Shown in pieces: positions 22,641-33,095 of a DNA stretch of 64,000 nucleotides. A program made the position numbers and the translations under genes. The notes below the pieces were generated by a model. It had not been told where the DNA came from and ran no database searches. It worked only from the letters and a program-made list of their open reading frames with translations. Within the stretch, counting starts at the first letter, position 1. Each line of letters opens with the position of its first letter. The DNA comes from Molossus alvarezi (taxonomy: Eukaryota > Chordata > Mammalia > Chiroptera > Molossidae), in the NCBI GenBank assembly GCA_037176705.1, contig CM073885.1, forward strand, positions 89,085,001-89,149,000, in the 5' to 3' direction.

Positions 22641-24023
22641 TTACCCGGAAAATGCTATGGGAACTTGACAGAGCTTCCTTAAAAATGACTCCTTGTCCAA
22701 GATTCTTTGTAAATTATATCAGCTTTTTTCTTCTTACAGAAACTTTCATCTTGAATGTAAAATAATTCACCGTTTTGTCTCTCTTCCTGAATCTCTTCCT
22801 AACTAGCCCCCAGAGTTTTGCATCTTCATCTCTATGTCTAATAATATCCTCCCAATATATGGTGGCCTGGGGTGGGGATAGTGAGGGAGATGAATGAAAA
22901 ATATATAAACAAACCAAAAAACCTGGTGTTTATCTTCTAGAGGAAAGAAATTTTAAACTGTCAGAAACATGATAGAGTTGTCAGAACTGCATGAATTCAG
23001 CCTTATGAACTATGGTCTGGTTTTTTTGTGTGTGTGTTCCATATTCATGTGACAATCTCAAAAATTCACAGATATTATAAAAAACAGAAACCCACCACTA
23101 GGTCCAAGCAATCTATGTATTCCTTAATATTTTTACTGGCATTCTTCCAATGCCCTTATCATCTCATATCTAACTCCTACAACATCTTCCTAAGTGGACT
23201 TTGCTCCAGTTTCTCCCATTTAAATCTATCTAGAGTAGTCCTAGATTAATTATCTTAAATACTGTTCCAGTCACTCCATAAAAAAAAACAAAACAAAACT
23301 GTATAACTAACTCCCCAACGTCTATAGGATAAACTTCAAATTCTTTAACTTCGCATAAAGGTTCTTGAAATTTTGGCCCCAGGCATTCATCTTTGAAAAC
23401 TTATTTCTTTTTACCCCTAACTCAACCACATGGTCCAGTTAACTCAAATCCTCAGACTTTCCAAGAAACACCTACTGGTTTATCTGCCTAGAAACCATTT
23501 TTCTGAAAACTGTTCCTTCTCTGTTCCAAAAACATGGTTGCAGTTCCCCTGTCCTTACGAGGTAACCCTGATTACCACTGGTGATTGATCCAAGAGTGAC
23601 TCTGGACCCAAGCTGGCCCAAGAAGTCCCTTCCCTGAGGAATGTGGAATGGAAACTGAGATAGTCCAGGCTCAGTCTAGCTGTCATTTTCACTGTGTGTA
23701 GACCAGAAAGAAAAAAGAGCTTATCTGTAGTAAGAGATAAAGGAGATACGTAGAGCAAAGACAAGAGATGAAAGAAAGGAAGAGAGAGGGAACGGGAGAG
23801 AAAACAAATGATAGTCTAGACCCATCTGTTCATCTGACCCAGCTGCATCCTACCCTTGGGGCCCAAGGGTCACTGCTGCTATTGATAGTAACAGTACATT
23901 TCCCCCTTTGCATAGGTTATCTTAAAGAATTCTGTTGCTTGCATCCCAAAAGAATTGTAATAAGTCATATTTGCATTCCAGAGAATTCACTCTGTTCACA
24001 ATCTGGAAGGAGGATAGGCTAAT
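22641..24023. other. Mostly anonymous sequence
   Basis: Apart from the weak L2 at 23100-23480, a purine-rich stretch (23768-23815) and the left target-site copy of the HAL1 at 24024, no gene or repeat is recognised. Confidence 0.45.
23100..23480 (+). mobile_element. L2 LINE fragment
   Basis: AGGATAAACTTCAAATTC, AAAGGTTCTTGAAATTTTGGC and related short words follow the order of the L2 3' half. It is highly diverged. Confidence 0.45.
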
Positions 24024-24048
24024 AAAAGAAGAGAACAGGACTTCCGGT

Positions 24049-24060
24049 CAAGATGGTGGC
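24049..24060 (+). promoter_or_regulatory. YY1-like site at the HAL1 5' end
   Basis: CAAGATGGTGGC lies 11 bases from the element's first base. The same AAGATGG core at the start of L1 5' regions is a known YY1 site that sets the transcription start. It supports a complete 5' end with its own internal Pol II promoter. Confidence 0.55.
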
Positions 24061-24937
24061 GTAGGTAAACGCGGTATCGCGTCCTCCCACAACCACATCA
24101 AAGTTACAACTAAACTAAAGAACAACCATCATTCAAAACCGCCTAAAATCAAGCTGAATGGAAGTCCTACAACTACGGAACTAAGGGGAAAAAAAAAAGC
24201 AGCTACATCCAGACCGGTAGGACGGGCGGCGGCGCGAGGGGGGGCGGCGGAGCGCGCAGCGGCGAGACGGGCTGGTCCCACACCCAAGCGTGGTGGATAA
24301 AAATCAGGAGGATCCCGCGGCTGGGAAGGTCCTTCCTGAGGACTGAGGGGTCCCCGTCCCACACCAGGTGCCCTGCTCAGGGTTCCAGTGCCAGGAAGAG
24401 AAGTCCCCATAACTTCTGGCTGGAAAAACCAGCGGAAACTGAGGCTCAGGGAAGCTGAAGCGGCTGGAGCCCCAGGCAGCTCCTTAAAGGGCCCGCGCAT
24501 GGACTTCTCGGACTCTCTCCCTCTAAGCTCGGAGGGGAGGCAGCTCGAGGGGCACCAGAGACACACAGGGAAGAACTGAGCTGTTTGGCACTGGAGCGAG
24601 CGCTGGAGAGGGGCCTTCCTCGGGGACAAACGTGCTGTCAGAGGCCTTTGTTCCTTTGGTGAGCCCTTCCCGGGGGCGGCAGACAGAAGCCATATCTGGG
24701 ACTCCAGCAACCTGGCTCACACTGGTAGCCCCGCCCTGCTGACTCCCTGAGGCCCCGCCCCGCCCCGCCCCACACAACTTTCAAGCTGTTGTCACTTGCT
24801 TAACCATAGGATTGGCCGGTCTTGGATCCTGCTTCAGGTTTTTCCTAAATTCTTTCAAACCAGCAGCACCGGGTCTCAGCGAGCCCCATACCTCTCATTA
24901 AGTAATACACAGAAACAAACACAGGGAGGCAGCCAAA

Positions 24938-25878
24938 ATGAGGAGACAAAGAAACAGGTCCCAAATGAAAGAACAGAACAAAACCCCAATAAAAGAACTA
25001 AGCGAAATGGAGATAAGCAACCTAACAGATACTGAGTTCAAAATACTGCTTATAAGGATGCTCAATGAACTTAGTAAGAACCTCAGTGAACTTAGGGAGG
25101 GCATCAAGAGCATAAAAAAGTACCAGTTAGAAATCATGGATACACAGTTAGAATTAAAGGAGGCATTAACTGAAATAAAGAATAATTTACACAGCTTCAA
25201 TAATAGAGTATGTAGATCCAAGGAGCAAACCATCGATTTGGAATATAAGGAAGCAAAAAATCCCCAATCAGAAGAGCAAAAAGAAAAAAGAATCCAAAAA
25301 ATGAGGATAGAGTAAGGAGCCTCTGGGATAACTTCAAGCGTGCCAACATTCGCATCTTGGGGGTGCCCGAAGGAGAAGAGAGAGAACAAGAAATCGAAAA
25401 CCTGTTTGAAACAATAATGGCAGAAAACTTTCCTAACTTGGTGAAGGAAACAGACATACAAGTCCGGGAAGCACAGAGAGTCCCAAACAAGATGAACCCC
25501 AAGAGGCACACACCAAGACACATCATCATCAAAATGCAAAAGGTTCAAGACAAAGAGAGAATATTAAAAGCAGCAAGAGAAAGGCAGCTAGTTACCTACA
25601 AGGGAGTACCCATTAGGCTGTCAGCTGATTTCTCAAAAGAAACTTTGCAGGCCAGAAGGGAGTGGCAAGAAATATTTAGAGTGATGAAAACCAAGAACCT
25701 ACAACCAAAATTACTCTATCTTGCAAAGCTGTCATTTAGAATCGATGGACATACAAAAACTTTCCCAGACAAGAAAAAGTTAAAGGAGTTCATCACCACC
25801 AAACCGTTATTATATGAAATGATGAAGGGTCTTTTTGAAGAAAAAGATAAAATGTATGAACAAACAAAATGGCAATGA
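24938..25878 (+). pseudogene. HAL1 ORF1 (L1 ORF1p-like RNA-binding protein), one frameshift
   Basis: The first frame (24938-25315) encodes the basic N terminus and a coiled-coil-like stretch (LTDTEFKILLIRML, then E/L/K-rich heptads). The second frame (25357-25878) encodes the RNA-recognition and C-terminal domains: VPEGEERE, IENLFETIMAENFPNL, ILKAARERQLVTYKG, PIRLSADFSKETLQARREW and FRIDGHTKTFPDKKKLKEF. L1 ORF1p forms trimers that coat the RNA as a nucleic-acid chaperone. The break lies at an A run of six at 25296-25301; one more A would rejoin the frames. No other stop is visible. Confidence 0.88.
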
Positions 25879-26284
25879 ATGCATATCTATCAACAATGGA
25901 ATCTACAAACAAAATGAACAGGAAGAACAGAAACATTCTCATAGATACAGAGAACATTTTGTTGGTTGCCAGTTGGGAAGGGGATTGGGGGAATGGGTGA
26001 AAAAGGTGAAGGGATTAAGAAGCACAAATTCATTGCTAGACTGATAAACCTCAAAGGGAAAGGGGTTGGGAGGGTGGGAAGAAATAAACCAAAGAACTTA
26101 TATACATAACCAATGGACACAGACAATAATGTGGGAAAAAGGTGGGAGGGGGGCGGGAGTGGGGAGGAGGGGGTCAATGGGGGGAAAATGTGGAACATCT
26201 GTAATACATTTTACATCCAACAATAAAGATTTGAAAAAAAAAAAAAAAATGAAAAAATAAAAAAAAAAAAAAAGAAGAGAACAG

Positions 26285-26680
26285 AGGCAATGAGACCAGT
26301 CAGGAGGCCATAGGAAGGGTCAGGATTTAATGACGATAGGATGTGGGAGGTGAGCAAGGGTGGTGAGGACTGAGGATGACCTGAAGGCTGGCTGACTGGG
26401 TGGAGAGTGGAAAAGAGAATAGTAAAGAATCGGGGGATGATAATGAGCTGAGCTATACAGAAGAAAACTTATGTAGTAGCACCTAGCACAATTCCTAGGC
26501 CACAACAGGTGCTCCATACAGGGCAGTGTCTTTGGTCCCCTCCCCCATGTTTTGTTTTCCCTGTTAGTCTATAAACTCCTATGGGGCAGGGATTACACAC
26601 TATACTTCTCCATTGCCCTCACAGTAACTATTCAGGTTCCAGTGCACTGCTGACACTCAATAAATACTCGATTTCATTTG
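26285..26680 (+). mobile_element. Ancient mammalian repeat and L2 3' end
   Basis: 26320-26480 (GGATGTGGGAGGTGAGCAAGG, GAGGATGACCTGAAGGCTGG) resembles the old repeat also seen at 62560-63190. From 26480 to 26680, GCACCTAGCACAATTCCTAGG, CCTGTTAGTCTATAAACTCC and CACTCAATAAATACTCG are L2 3' landmarks. Confidence 0.5.
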
Positions 26681-27568
26681 ATTTTATGCAATACAGTTTT
26701 GTTTTGATTACTTATAATAATCTGTTATCCAAGTGAACACTCAGAATAGTGTTGTATAGACCAACGTTTTTAGACAAAGAATTGAAAGAATGCTTTTCTC
26801 ACTATATTCTTGTTTGATTTTGGAGTGGTCTTAAAAGAGTCTGAATTCTAATAGAGGATCATTTTCTTTTTGATGGGTAAGAAATAAGTAAAATCCAGAC
26901 CCAAACAGAATAAATAAAACTTTTCATGTATAAATATGTATAAATCTGAAAGTGCTCAGTAAACATCAATGTACAATACATAAAAATAAATCTGAAAGCT
27001 GAATACACAGCCTGACTTAATATAAACACAAACTAATCAAAGGCAAGAATTTAGAATTTGAAACAGTTCTTGTTGAATCTCAATCTCTAGATATAGTTAT
27101 ATAAAACTTCTTGGGAATTGATTCCTTCTTACATCTCTATACAAAAGATTATTCTTACTATCCTATATATATGGTATTATTTATATATAAACTATATTAG
27201 TTAGATATATTATATATAAACTCTAATATATATTATTTAAAAAGAGTGAAAATGTAGCAAACATTTAAATTAAATATTTAAAGTTCATCTTAATTAACCT
27301 CACTGTCACAGAGATATACAATCAATCCAAGAGTCATGACTGGGAAGTTTTTATTAACCTTGACTGAAGAGGAGAGATGAGCCATGGTCCATACATAGCT
27401 GCTGTATGTGACCAGTATACCTGTGCAGACCCCTAGGCATTGATGGAAGATAAATGAAACATATTTGCAGCCTGCCCTGAAATTACAGTGGAGCAGGTAG
27501 GTAAGACCAATCAGTTACATTAGAGCTCAATTATGTAATTATGTATGAGATGTTCTGGGAGTATGGAC
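26681..27568. other. AT-rich anonymous sequence
   Basis: No gene or clear repeat. 27160-27240 is extremely AT-rich with TATATA/TTATATATAA words. Confidence 0.5.
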
Positions 27569-27582
27569 AAGAATCAGAGGGT

Positions 27583-27829
27583 TGCCCTGGCCGGTTTGGC
27601 TCAGCGGTTAGAGCGTCGGCCTGCAGTCCTGAGAGACCCGGGTTCGGTTCCCGCAAAGGGCGCGTACCTCAGTTGCAGTTTGTCCCCAGCCCTGGTCGGT
27701 CGTGCGGGTGGCAGCCACTCGATGTGTTCCTTTCACATCGATGTTTCTCTCTCTCTCTGTTCCTCTCTCTCCTTCCCACTCTATCTGAACAAAAAATGGA
27801 AAAATGTCCTCGGGTGAGGATAAAAAAAA
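27583..27829 (+). mobile_element. Type A Ves SINE, near consensus
   Basis: GCCCTGGCCGGTTTGGCTC, GGTTCGGTTCC (B box) and TCCTCGGGTGAGGATAAAA. AAGAATCAGAGGGT is duplicated at 27569-27582 and 27830-27843. Confidence 0.96.
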
Positions 27830-27843
27830 AAGAATCAGAGGGT

Positions 27844-28500
27844 CAAAAATATAAACAAGGTATAGAAGCATGATATTGCATGGCTATTGGTATGCTTTCA
27901 CTGCAGGTAGCCCTAAGTAAACCTCAGGTATCAGTTGGAAGCTCAATGTCAGTTGCCCTGGGCTCCTTATAAAATGCAGTTGCCTAAACAGCAAGTTTGC
28001 AAACTTCCCTGAACAAGCCTTTATTGTGTAAATCCAGGTGTAATTAATATTTATGAACAGACTGGTATGCCTCAGGTATTTTTACCTATTTCTTTTATAT
28101 TCCAATAATTTTTTTTTATTTTTTAAGCTATTTCTCAGCACAAATAACACATCAGGGTGCTTGACTGCAGGTGGCAGCAGGCCTGGAGCAGGCAGACACA
28201 GCAGCCGATCTGGAGGGGAGAGAAAAGACTTTCTTTTATTTCTATTGCCAGTTCTTTCTCTGGAAGAAGGAGGGAACCAAACTGATTGAATACATTGGGT
28301 ACATGGTACAATCAATACATCACTTGCTTTTATGTCTCACTCTTCCCTCTTTTTTGAAGTACATTTAAATCCAGTTTGATGGGATTATGTGGTCAAAACT
28401 GTGCATAGTGATAGCTTAGTTTTACCACGCTGCCTCATGCAATACCCTAGAGCCACCCTTACACTGAAGCCTGGATGTGAAGAATTATGAATTATGGAAT
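27844..28500. other. No recognised feature
   Basis: Anonymous sequence between two SINEs. A short GC-richer patch (28150-28230) has no open frame worth reporting. Confidence 0.4.
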
Positions 28501-28503
28501 CAT

Positions 28504-28609
28504 GCTGTGGCCGGTTTGGCTCAGCAGTTAGAGCATCAGTTCGGTTGCAGTTCAAACCCTGGCCTTGGTCGGGGTTGTCAGGAGGCAACCATGTCTCTCT
28601 CACATCGCT

Positions 28610-28646
<37 letters not shown>

Positions 28647-28723
28647 CCCCCCTTCCTCTCCCCCTCCTACTCTATCTGAAGATAAATGGGAAAATATCCT
28701 CGGGTGAGGATTAAAAAAAAAAA
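28504..28723 (+). mobile_element. Type A Ves SINE lacking the B box
   Basis: The head reads GCTGTGGCCGGTTTGGCTC, then jumps from AGCATCAGTTCGG to GTTGCAG, so the B box and nearby bases (about 60) are deleted. A long (TC)n run (28612-28642) and ATCCTCGGGTGAGGATT follow. It could not direct Pol III transcription. Confidence 0.9.
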
Positions 28724-28777
28724 CAGAATTAGAGAATCTGCAGCCACTGCCCCTGCTCTCCAAAATCATAAGATCTT

Positions 28778-29318
28778 TTTGTTTGTTTGTTTTACCCTTA
28801 TCTTTATTGCTGAATGTATTACAGATGTCCCTCTTTTCTTCCCCCTTGACTCCCTCCTCCCCAAACCCACCCCTTTCCTGCCTTGCCCACACTATTGTCT
28901 GTGTCTATTGGTTATGCATATATGCATAGAAGTTCTTTGGTTTCTCTCTTCCCACCCTCTTCCCTGCTTCCCTTTGAGGTTCATCAGTCTAACACCGAAT
29001 TTGTACTTCTTAATCCCTTCATCTTTTTCTCCCAACTCCCCTCCCATCTGGCAACCAATAAAAAGGTCTCTGTATCTGAGTCTTTTTTGTTTTGCATGCT
29101 CATTTTTTTTTGTATATTCAATTGTAGATAGATATGTATTTATTGCCATTTTATTGTTCATATTTTTTTATCTTCTTCCAGAAGACCCATCAACATTTCA
29201 TATAATACTGGTTTGGTGGTGATGAACTCCTTTAGCCTTTTCTTGGCTGAGAAACTCTTTATAAGGCCATTGATTCTAAATGATAGCTTTGCAGGATAGA
29301 GTAATCTTGGTTGTAGGT
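28778..29318 (-). mobile_element. 5'-truncated HAL1/L1 copy with 17-bp duplication
   Basis: A perfect duplication, CAAAATCATAAGATCTT, lies at 28761-28777 and 29319-29335. Between them on the minus strand are the end of ORF1 (DLQPRLLYPAKLSFRINGL near 29318-29230, LKEFITTKPVLYEML) and the shared L1/HAL1 3' end with an A tail (CAATAAAGAT near 28806). Nothing of ORF2 lies between the ORF1 end and the 3' region, so the source was a HAL1. Confidence 0.88.
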
Positions 29319-29335
29319 CAAAATCATAAGATCTT

Positions 29336-29915
29336 ATGTGGACCATAACAATATATGAAATGACTGCCATAAATACCAACTGAATAAACATTTAATAAAT
29401 TTAAAAATAAAACATTGTTTACCAAAAGATCCTTTAGACTACTTGAAAAATGATTTTACTTTACTTTTAAGCCTTCAGCTAAAACTTAAATCCTATTTTC
29501 AATAATTCAGAATTTTGGAGAACAACCCATATGCCAATATGCCAGTGTCATAGCTGAAGAAGCATTCTCATGAAGTAATATATTAAAATCAACTCAGTTG
29601 CTTCCAAAATGGGAATCTACTATATTTTATACCTCTCAATACCTAGTATATTACATGACTCAAGTACACTTATTGACTAAATTTATGTCTAGCAAATTTG
29701 CCACTGTTCTCACTATATTTAGGGCCTTACAATACGTCTACCCTTTGAGGATGGCATTTCCAGATAGAGTATTAGATTATAAGCAAAAAACTGGCATCAT
29801 GCAAAATAAATGGAATATTTAACTGTCCAATTGGTTGGATATAAACTTATTCTGCTTGTTTGTCAATGAACAATGTCTTAAAAGAGAAAATTTTTTTCAA
29901 AAGAAAATAAAATTA
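29336..29915. other. No recognised feature
   Basis: AT-rich sequence between the HAL1 copy and a SINE; no gene or repeat seen. Confidence 0.4.
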
Positions 29916-29928
29916 ATAAACAGACAAG

Positions 29929-30144
29929 CCCTGGCCAGTGTGGCTCAGTTGGTTGGGCGTCATCCCGTGCAATGAAAGGTTGCCAGTTTGATTCCCTGTC
30001 AGGGCACATGCTGGAGTTTCAGGCTACATCCCCGGTAAGGGGCATGCAGGAGGCAGTCAATCAATGTTTTGCTCTCACATCGATGTTTCTCTCTCTCACC
30101 CTCTCTCTAAAAATCATTTTTTTAAATCTTAAAAAAACAAAAAC
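29929..30144 (+). mobile_element. Type B Ves SINE
   Basis: GCCCTGGCCAGTGTGGCTC, AGTTTGATTCCCTGTCAGG (B box) and CTCTAAAAATCATTTTTT. AATAAACAGACAA is duplicated at 29916-29928 and 30145-30157. Confidence 0.94.
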
Positions 30145-30157
30145 AATAAACAGACAA

Positions 30158-31239
30158 AATATTTAACTCAAAGAAAGGTAAATTAAAGTAGCAATGAAGA
30201 ACATTTTATCAGTAAAAGATGATTATTGATGACAGGTTGTTTTAGCCTTTCTACCACGGTATGATGTCAACATCCAACTTTTTCTTTGAGAGACTGCCCC
30301 TTCTCTATATCAGTGATCTTGGTGGAGTTGATAATCAAAGTTCCTGTCCCCTTCCTCCTTGGATGAGTACATGACATAGGCATAATCAGAGTCCTTCCCT
30401 AGGACTGATATTTGAACAAGAGTAGGAAGTTCTCTCTTTTTATAATTTTCACTGATACCTAACCAACATAAGCTTGGAGTTGCTTGTTGGCCAACTTCTC
30501 CAGTTGCATGAAGAGAAAAGACCAACAAGTAGAGAAATGCATAGGAGAAATAGTGTAAGGAAGGAAAGAGGAAAAATGGGGAAGGAAGAAAGATCTGCAC
30601 TAATGGTATCATTGATGCCTGAAGTAAAGCCTGAGGTTACTTCAACTCCTGATTTCCCCTGATATGGTAGCCAGTAAATTCCTTTTGTTTGTTTGTTTGT
30701 TTGTTTTTTGCTTAAGTTAGGTTTTGTTATTTGTAACAAATTATAGTGGCAATATCATTATGGAGAAATAATTATGCACACATATTACTATTAGATTTTC
30801 TTTTGGTTTCATGTAACAGAAATATTACTACAGTTTCTTAATTAAATATGGATTAATTGACTCACATAACAAGAATTTCAGAAGAAAGTGTCCAGAGGTG
30901 GTGCAGATGTTCAAGAAAGTCACAAGCATCTTCTAGTTTCCTATTCTACCTTCTTAACTTGTAGCTTTCGTCCTCCAAGGTGCAAGAAGACAGGTCTACT
31001 TTCAGTCAGGGGAAAAAAAGGAAGGGAAAAGGGGGAAGGGTGTGTGCCAGATGCTTCCTTTTAATTAGTAAAACAAAAATGTTTCTGGAAGCTCAGCTCA
31101 GCAAACTTCATAGGCCAGAACCATCATATGGACGTGCCTAGCTACGAGAAAGTCTGGGGAAGTGAGGTTTTGTAACAAGTGACATTCCTACCAAAGGAAA
31201 TATTTTATTAATAACGATGAGAATGAATACTGAATAGGC
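30158..31239. other. No recognised gene
   Basis: Open frames on both strands around 30310-30740 overlap and lack protein-like features. A (GTTT)n run lies at 30685-30708. Confidence 0.4.
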
Positions 31240-31740
31240 AAATTCAGGGTTTTATTTCAGTGGCCTTATAAGTTGGTATAGCTTTTGTGGAAAGCAATTT
31301 AGACTAACTATAAAAGTATTCATACCTGGTGATCTAATAATACCACTTCTGAGAATTTATTCTGAAGTAATTCAAAATATGGAAAAGCTATAATTAGAGA
31401 AATATTTATATTGGTTATCTTAAAAACTGAGAAAATTTTACATAACAACCTTAATATCCAAAAATAGGAAATGATTATGAAAATTATAGTAAGTTTACGG
31501 TTGTATATTGTATAAGCATTTTAAAATATATAGTTCTTAGGACTGTAAAACTGTATGGGAAAGCGTTTGTGATAGAATATTAAGGAAAAATAGAATACAT
31601 GATTTTATATGCACTAAAGTTTTATATTCATTAAAATTACTGAAAGAAAATACACTTAAATCCTAAGGCTATTGGGGTTATAATTTATTTTTCTTCTTTT
31701 ATTTAGGTTACAATTTAAATTGTTTCCTTTACTTTAATAA
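31240..31740 (+). mobile_element. Old L1 ORF2 end / 3' region
   Basis: Weak similarity to the L1 ORF2 C-terminal region (ATACCACTTCTGAGAATTTAT, AACAACCTTAATATCCAAAA) and its 3' flank is visible in an AT-rich stretch. It is strongly decayed. Confidence 0.5.
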
Positions 31741-31850
31741 ACAAAACCGGGGACAGGGTGGGGAGGGAGAAGAAGGGGTAACCAGTGGGGGGGAAAGGAG
31801 AAACATCTGTAACAAAAATAAATTAATTAAAATAAAGAATTAATGTAATA
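31741..31850 (+). mobile_element. Short L1/HAL1 3' tail
   Basis: GGGGACAGGGTGGGGAGGG, then GAAACATCTGTAACAAAAATAA and an A-rich tail match the final 100 bases of L1 and HAL1 copies elsewhere in the window. It is an extremely 5'-truncated insertion. Confidence 0.65.
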
Positions 31851-31894
31851 GAACTTTTTTTTACGTCTATTTTCTTCATCTGCATATATGTCTA

Positions 31895-31895
31895 T

Positions 31896-31938
<43 letters not shown>

Positions 31939-32193
31939 TCTATTTATTTATTTTTTTATCCTCACCGGAGGACATTTTTGCATTTATCTTCAGATAGAGC
32001 AGGAGGGAGAGAGGGAGAAGAGAGACAGAGAAACATTGATGTGAGAAAGACACATCGAGTGGCTACCACCCACACGACCCCAACTGGGGCTGGGACAAAC
32101 TGCAACCAAGGTATGTGTCCTTAGCGGGAACCGAACCCGGGACTGTCCAGTCCGCAGGCCGACACTCTAACTGCTGAGCCAAAGCAGCTAGGG
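31895..32193 (-). mobile_element. Type A Ves SINE with (TTTA)n tail
   Basis: The tail is about 13 TTTA-type units (31895-31950), then ATCCTCACCGGAGGACAT and an inverted body and head. TATGTCTAT flanks both sides (31886-31894 and near 32195). Confidence 0.93.
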
Positions 32194-32213
32194 CTATGTC
32201 TATCCTTTTAAAT

Positions 32214-32236
32214 GTTTTTTTGTTTGTTTGTTTTTA
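32214..32236. repeat. Tail-only insertion between direct repeats
   Basis: ATGTCTATCCTTTTAAAT (32196-32213) and ATGTCTACCCTTTTAAAT (32237-32254) flank 23 bases of GTTTTTTTGTTTGTTTGTTTTTA. The pattern is a target-site duplication around nothing but a poly(T) tract. Confidence 0.55.
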
Positions 32237-32254
32237 ATGTCTACCCTTTTAAAT

Positions 32255-32545
32255 AGTTGTTAGAGTGTGGGCCTGCTGACCGAAGGGTTGCAGGTTCACT
32301 TCCCAGTTAAGGTTACATACCTGGGTTACAGGTTCAATCTCCACTCCTGTTGCCCCATCAAGGTCATGCAGGAGGCAACCAATCAATGTGTCTCTTTTAC
32401 ATCAATGTTTATCTCTTTCTCTCTCCCTCCCTCCCACCGTATTTTAAAAAATCAATGGAAAAAAAATAATAAAATAAAAAATCAATGGAAAGATGTCCTC
32501 TGGGTAAGATTAACTAACTAACTAACTAAATAAATAAATAAATAA
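32255..32545 (+). mobile_element. 5'-truncated Ves SINE, older variant
   Basis: It starts in the A box region (GTTGTTAGAGTGTGG) and contains GTTGCAGGTTCACTTCCC, CATGCAGGAGGCAACC and TCCTCTGGGTAAGATTAA. A partial internal duplication of AAAAAATCAATGGAA (near 32446 and 32478) is present, and the tail is (AACT)n/(AAAT)n. Confidence 0.8.
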
Positions 32546-32692
32546 TAGCTTCCCGATTTATCAGAATTCTCTGTAAATTTATACTATTCTAATATTTCTC
32601 CCATTGTTCAGCCTCACACTAAGATCAAAGAGGCACCAAACAGATATTTTTGGTAGATTATTAGATGCTTATTTTTAAGCAGGTATTAACAG

Positions 32693-33095
32693 TGTATTAG
32701 TCAGAGTTCTCCAGAGAAAGAGAATCAATAGGATTTATTTCTAGAAAAAGAAAGATATTTATTATATGGAATTGGCTCATGAAGTAAGGAGGCTGGCAAA
32801 TCCAAAATCTGTAGAGTTGATGTTCCAGTTTGAGTTCAAAGGCCATCAGGCAAGAGAATTCTCTCTTACTTGGGGGAAGGTCAGTTTTTTGTTCTAGTGA
32901 GGCCTTCAACTGATTAGAGGAGGCCCACCTACATCATAAAGAGCAATTTGCTCTAGTCAGTCTAGTGGTTAAACCAGTTACATCTCACCTAAAAACAACT
33001 CATAGAAACACCTAGAGTAATGTTTGACCAAATATCTGGGCACTTCATTGCCCAATCAAGTTCAAACATAAAATCAAGTTGACACAAACAGTTAT
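32693..33095 (+). mobile_element. ERVL-type LTR (MLT2-like), solo
   Basis: It begins TGTATTAGTCAGAGTTCTCC, continues AGAGAATCAATAGGATTTAT, GAATTGGCTCATGAAG, GCCTTCAACTGATTAGAGGAG and CTGGGCACTTCATTGCC, and ends near AAGTTGACACAAA. These are landmarks of MLT2-class ERVL LTRs as I remember them. No coding region is associated. Confidence 0.65.

Larger units (their letters stand above)
24039..26269 (+). mobile_element. Full-length HAL1 (half-L1) retrotransposon
   Basis: The element opens with GACTTCCGGTCAAGATGG, the typical start of an L1 5' untranslated region. It has a GC-rich 5' region to about 24930, one ORF1 (24938-25878), an L1-type 3' region and an A-rich tail. ORF2 is absent. It is bounded by a perfect 15-bp duplication, AAAAGAAGAGAACAG, at 24024-24038 and 26270-26284, so both ends are original and this is not a deleted L1. 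HAL1 elements are known to carry only ORF1 and to depend on L1 enzymes. The perfect duplication and nearly open ORF1 suggest a fairly recent insertion. Confidence 0.9.

Noticed and set aside
24129..24710. A 193-codon minus-strand frame in the HAL1 5' region
   Set aside because: It is antisense to a GC-rich L1-type 5' region, and a similar frame exists in the other HAL1 copy only because the DNA is homologous.
24220..24780. CpG-island-like promoter of a cellular gene
   Set aside because: The GC-rich block lies wholly within the HAL1 5' region between perfect target-site duplications.
24898..25548. A 216-codon minus-strand frame
   Set aside because: It is the antisense shadow of HAL1 ORF1.
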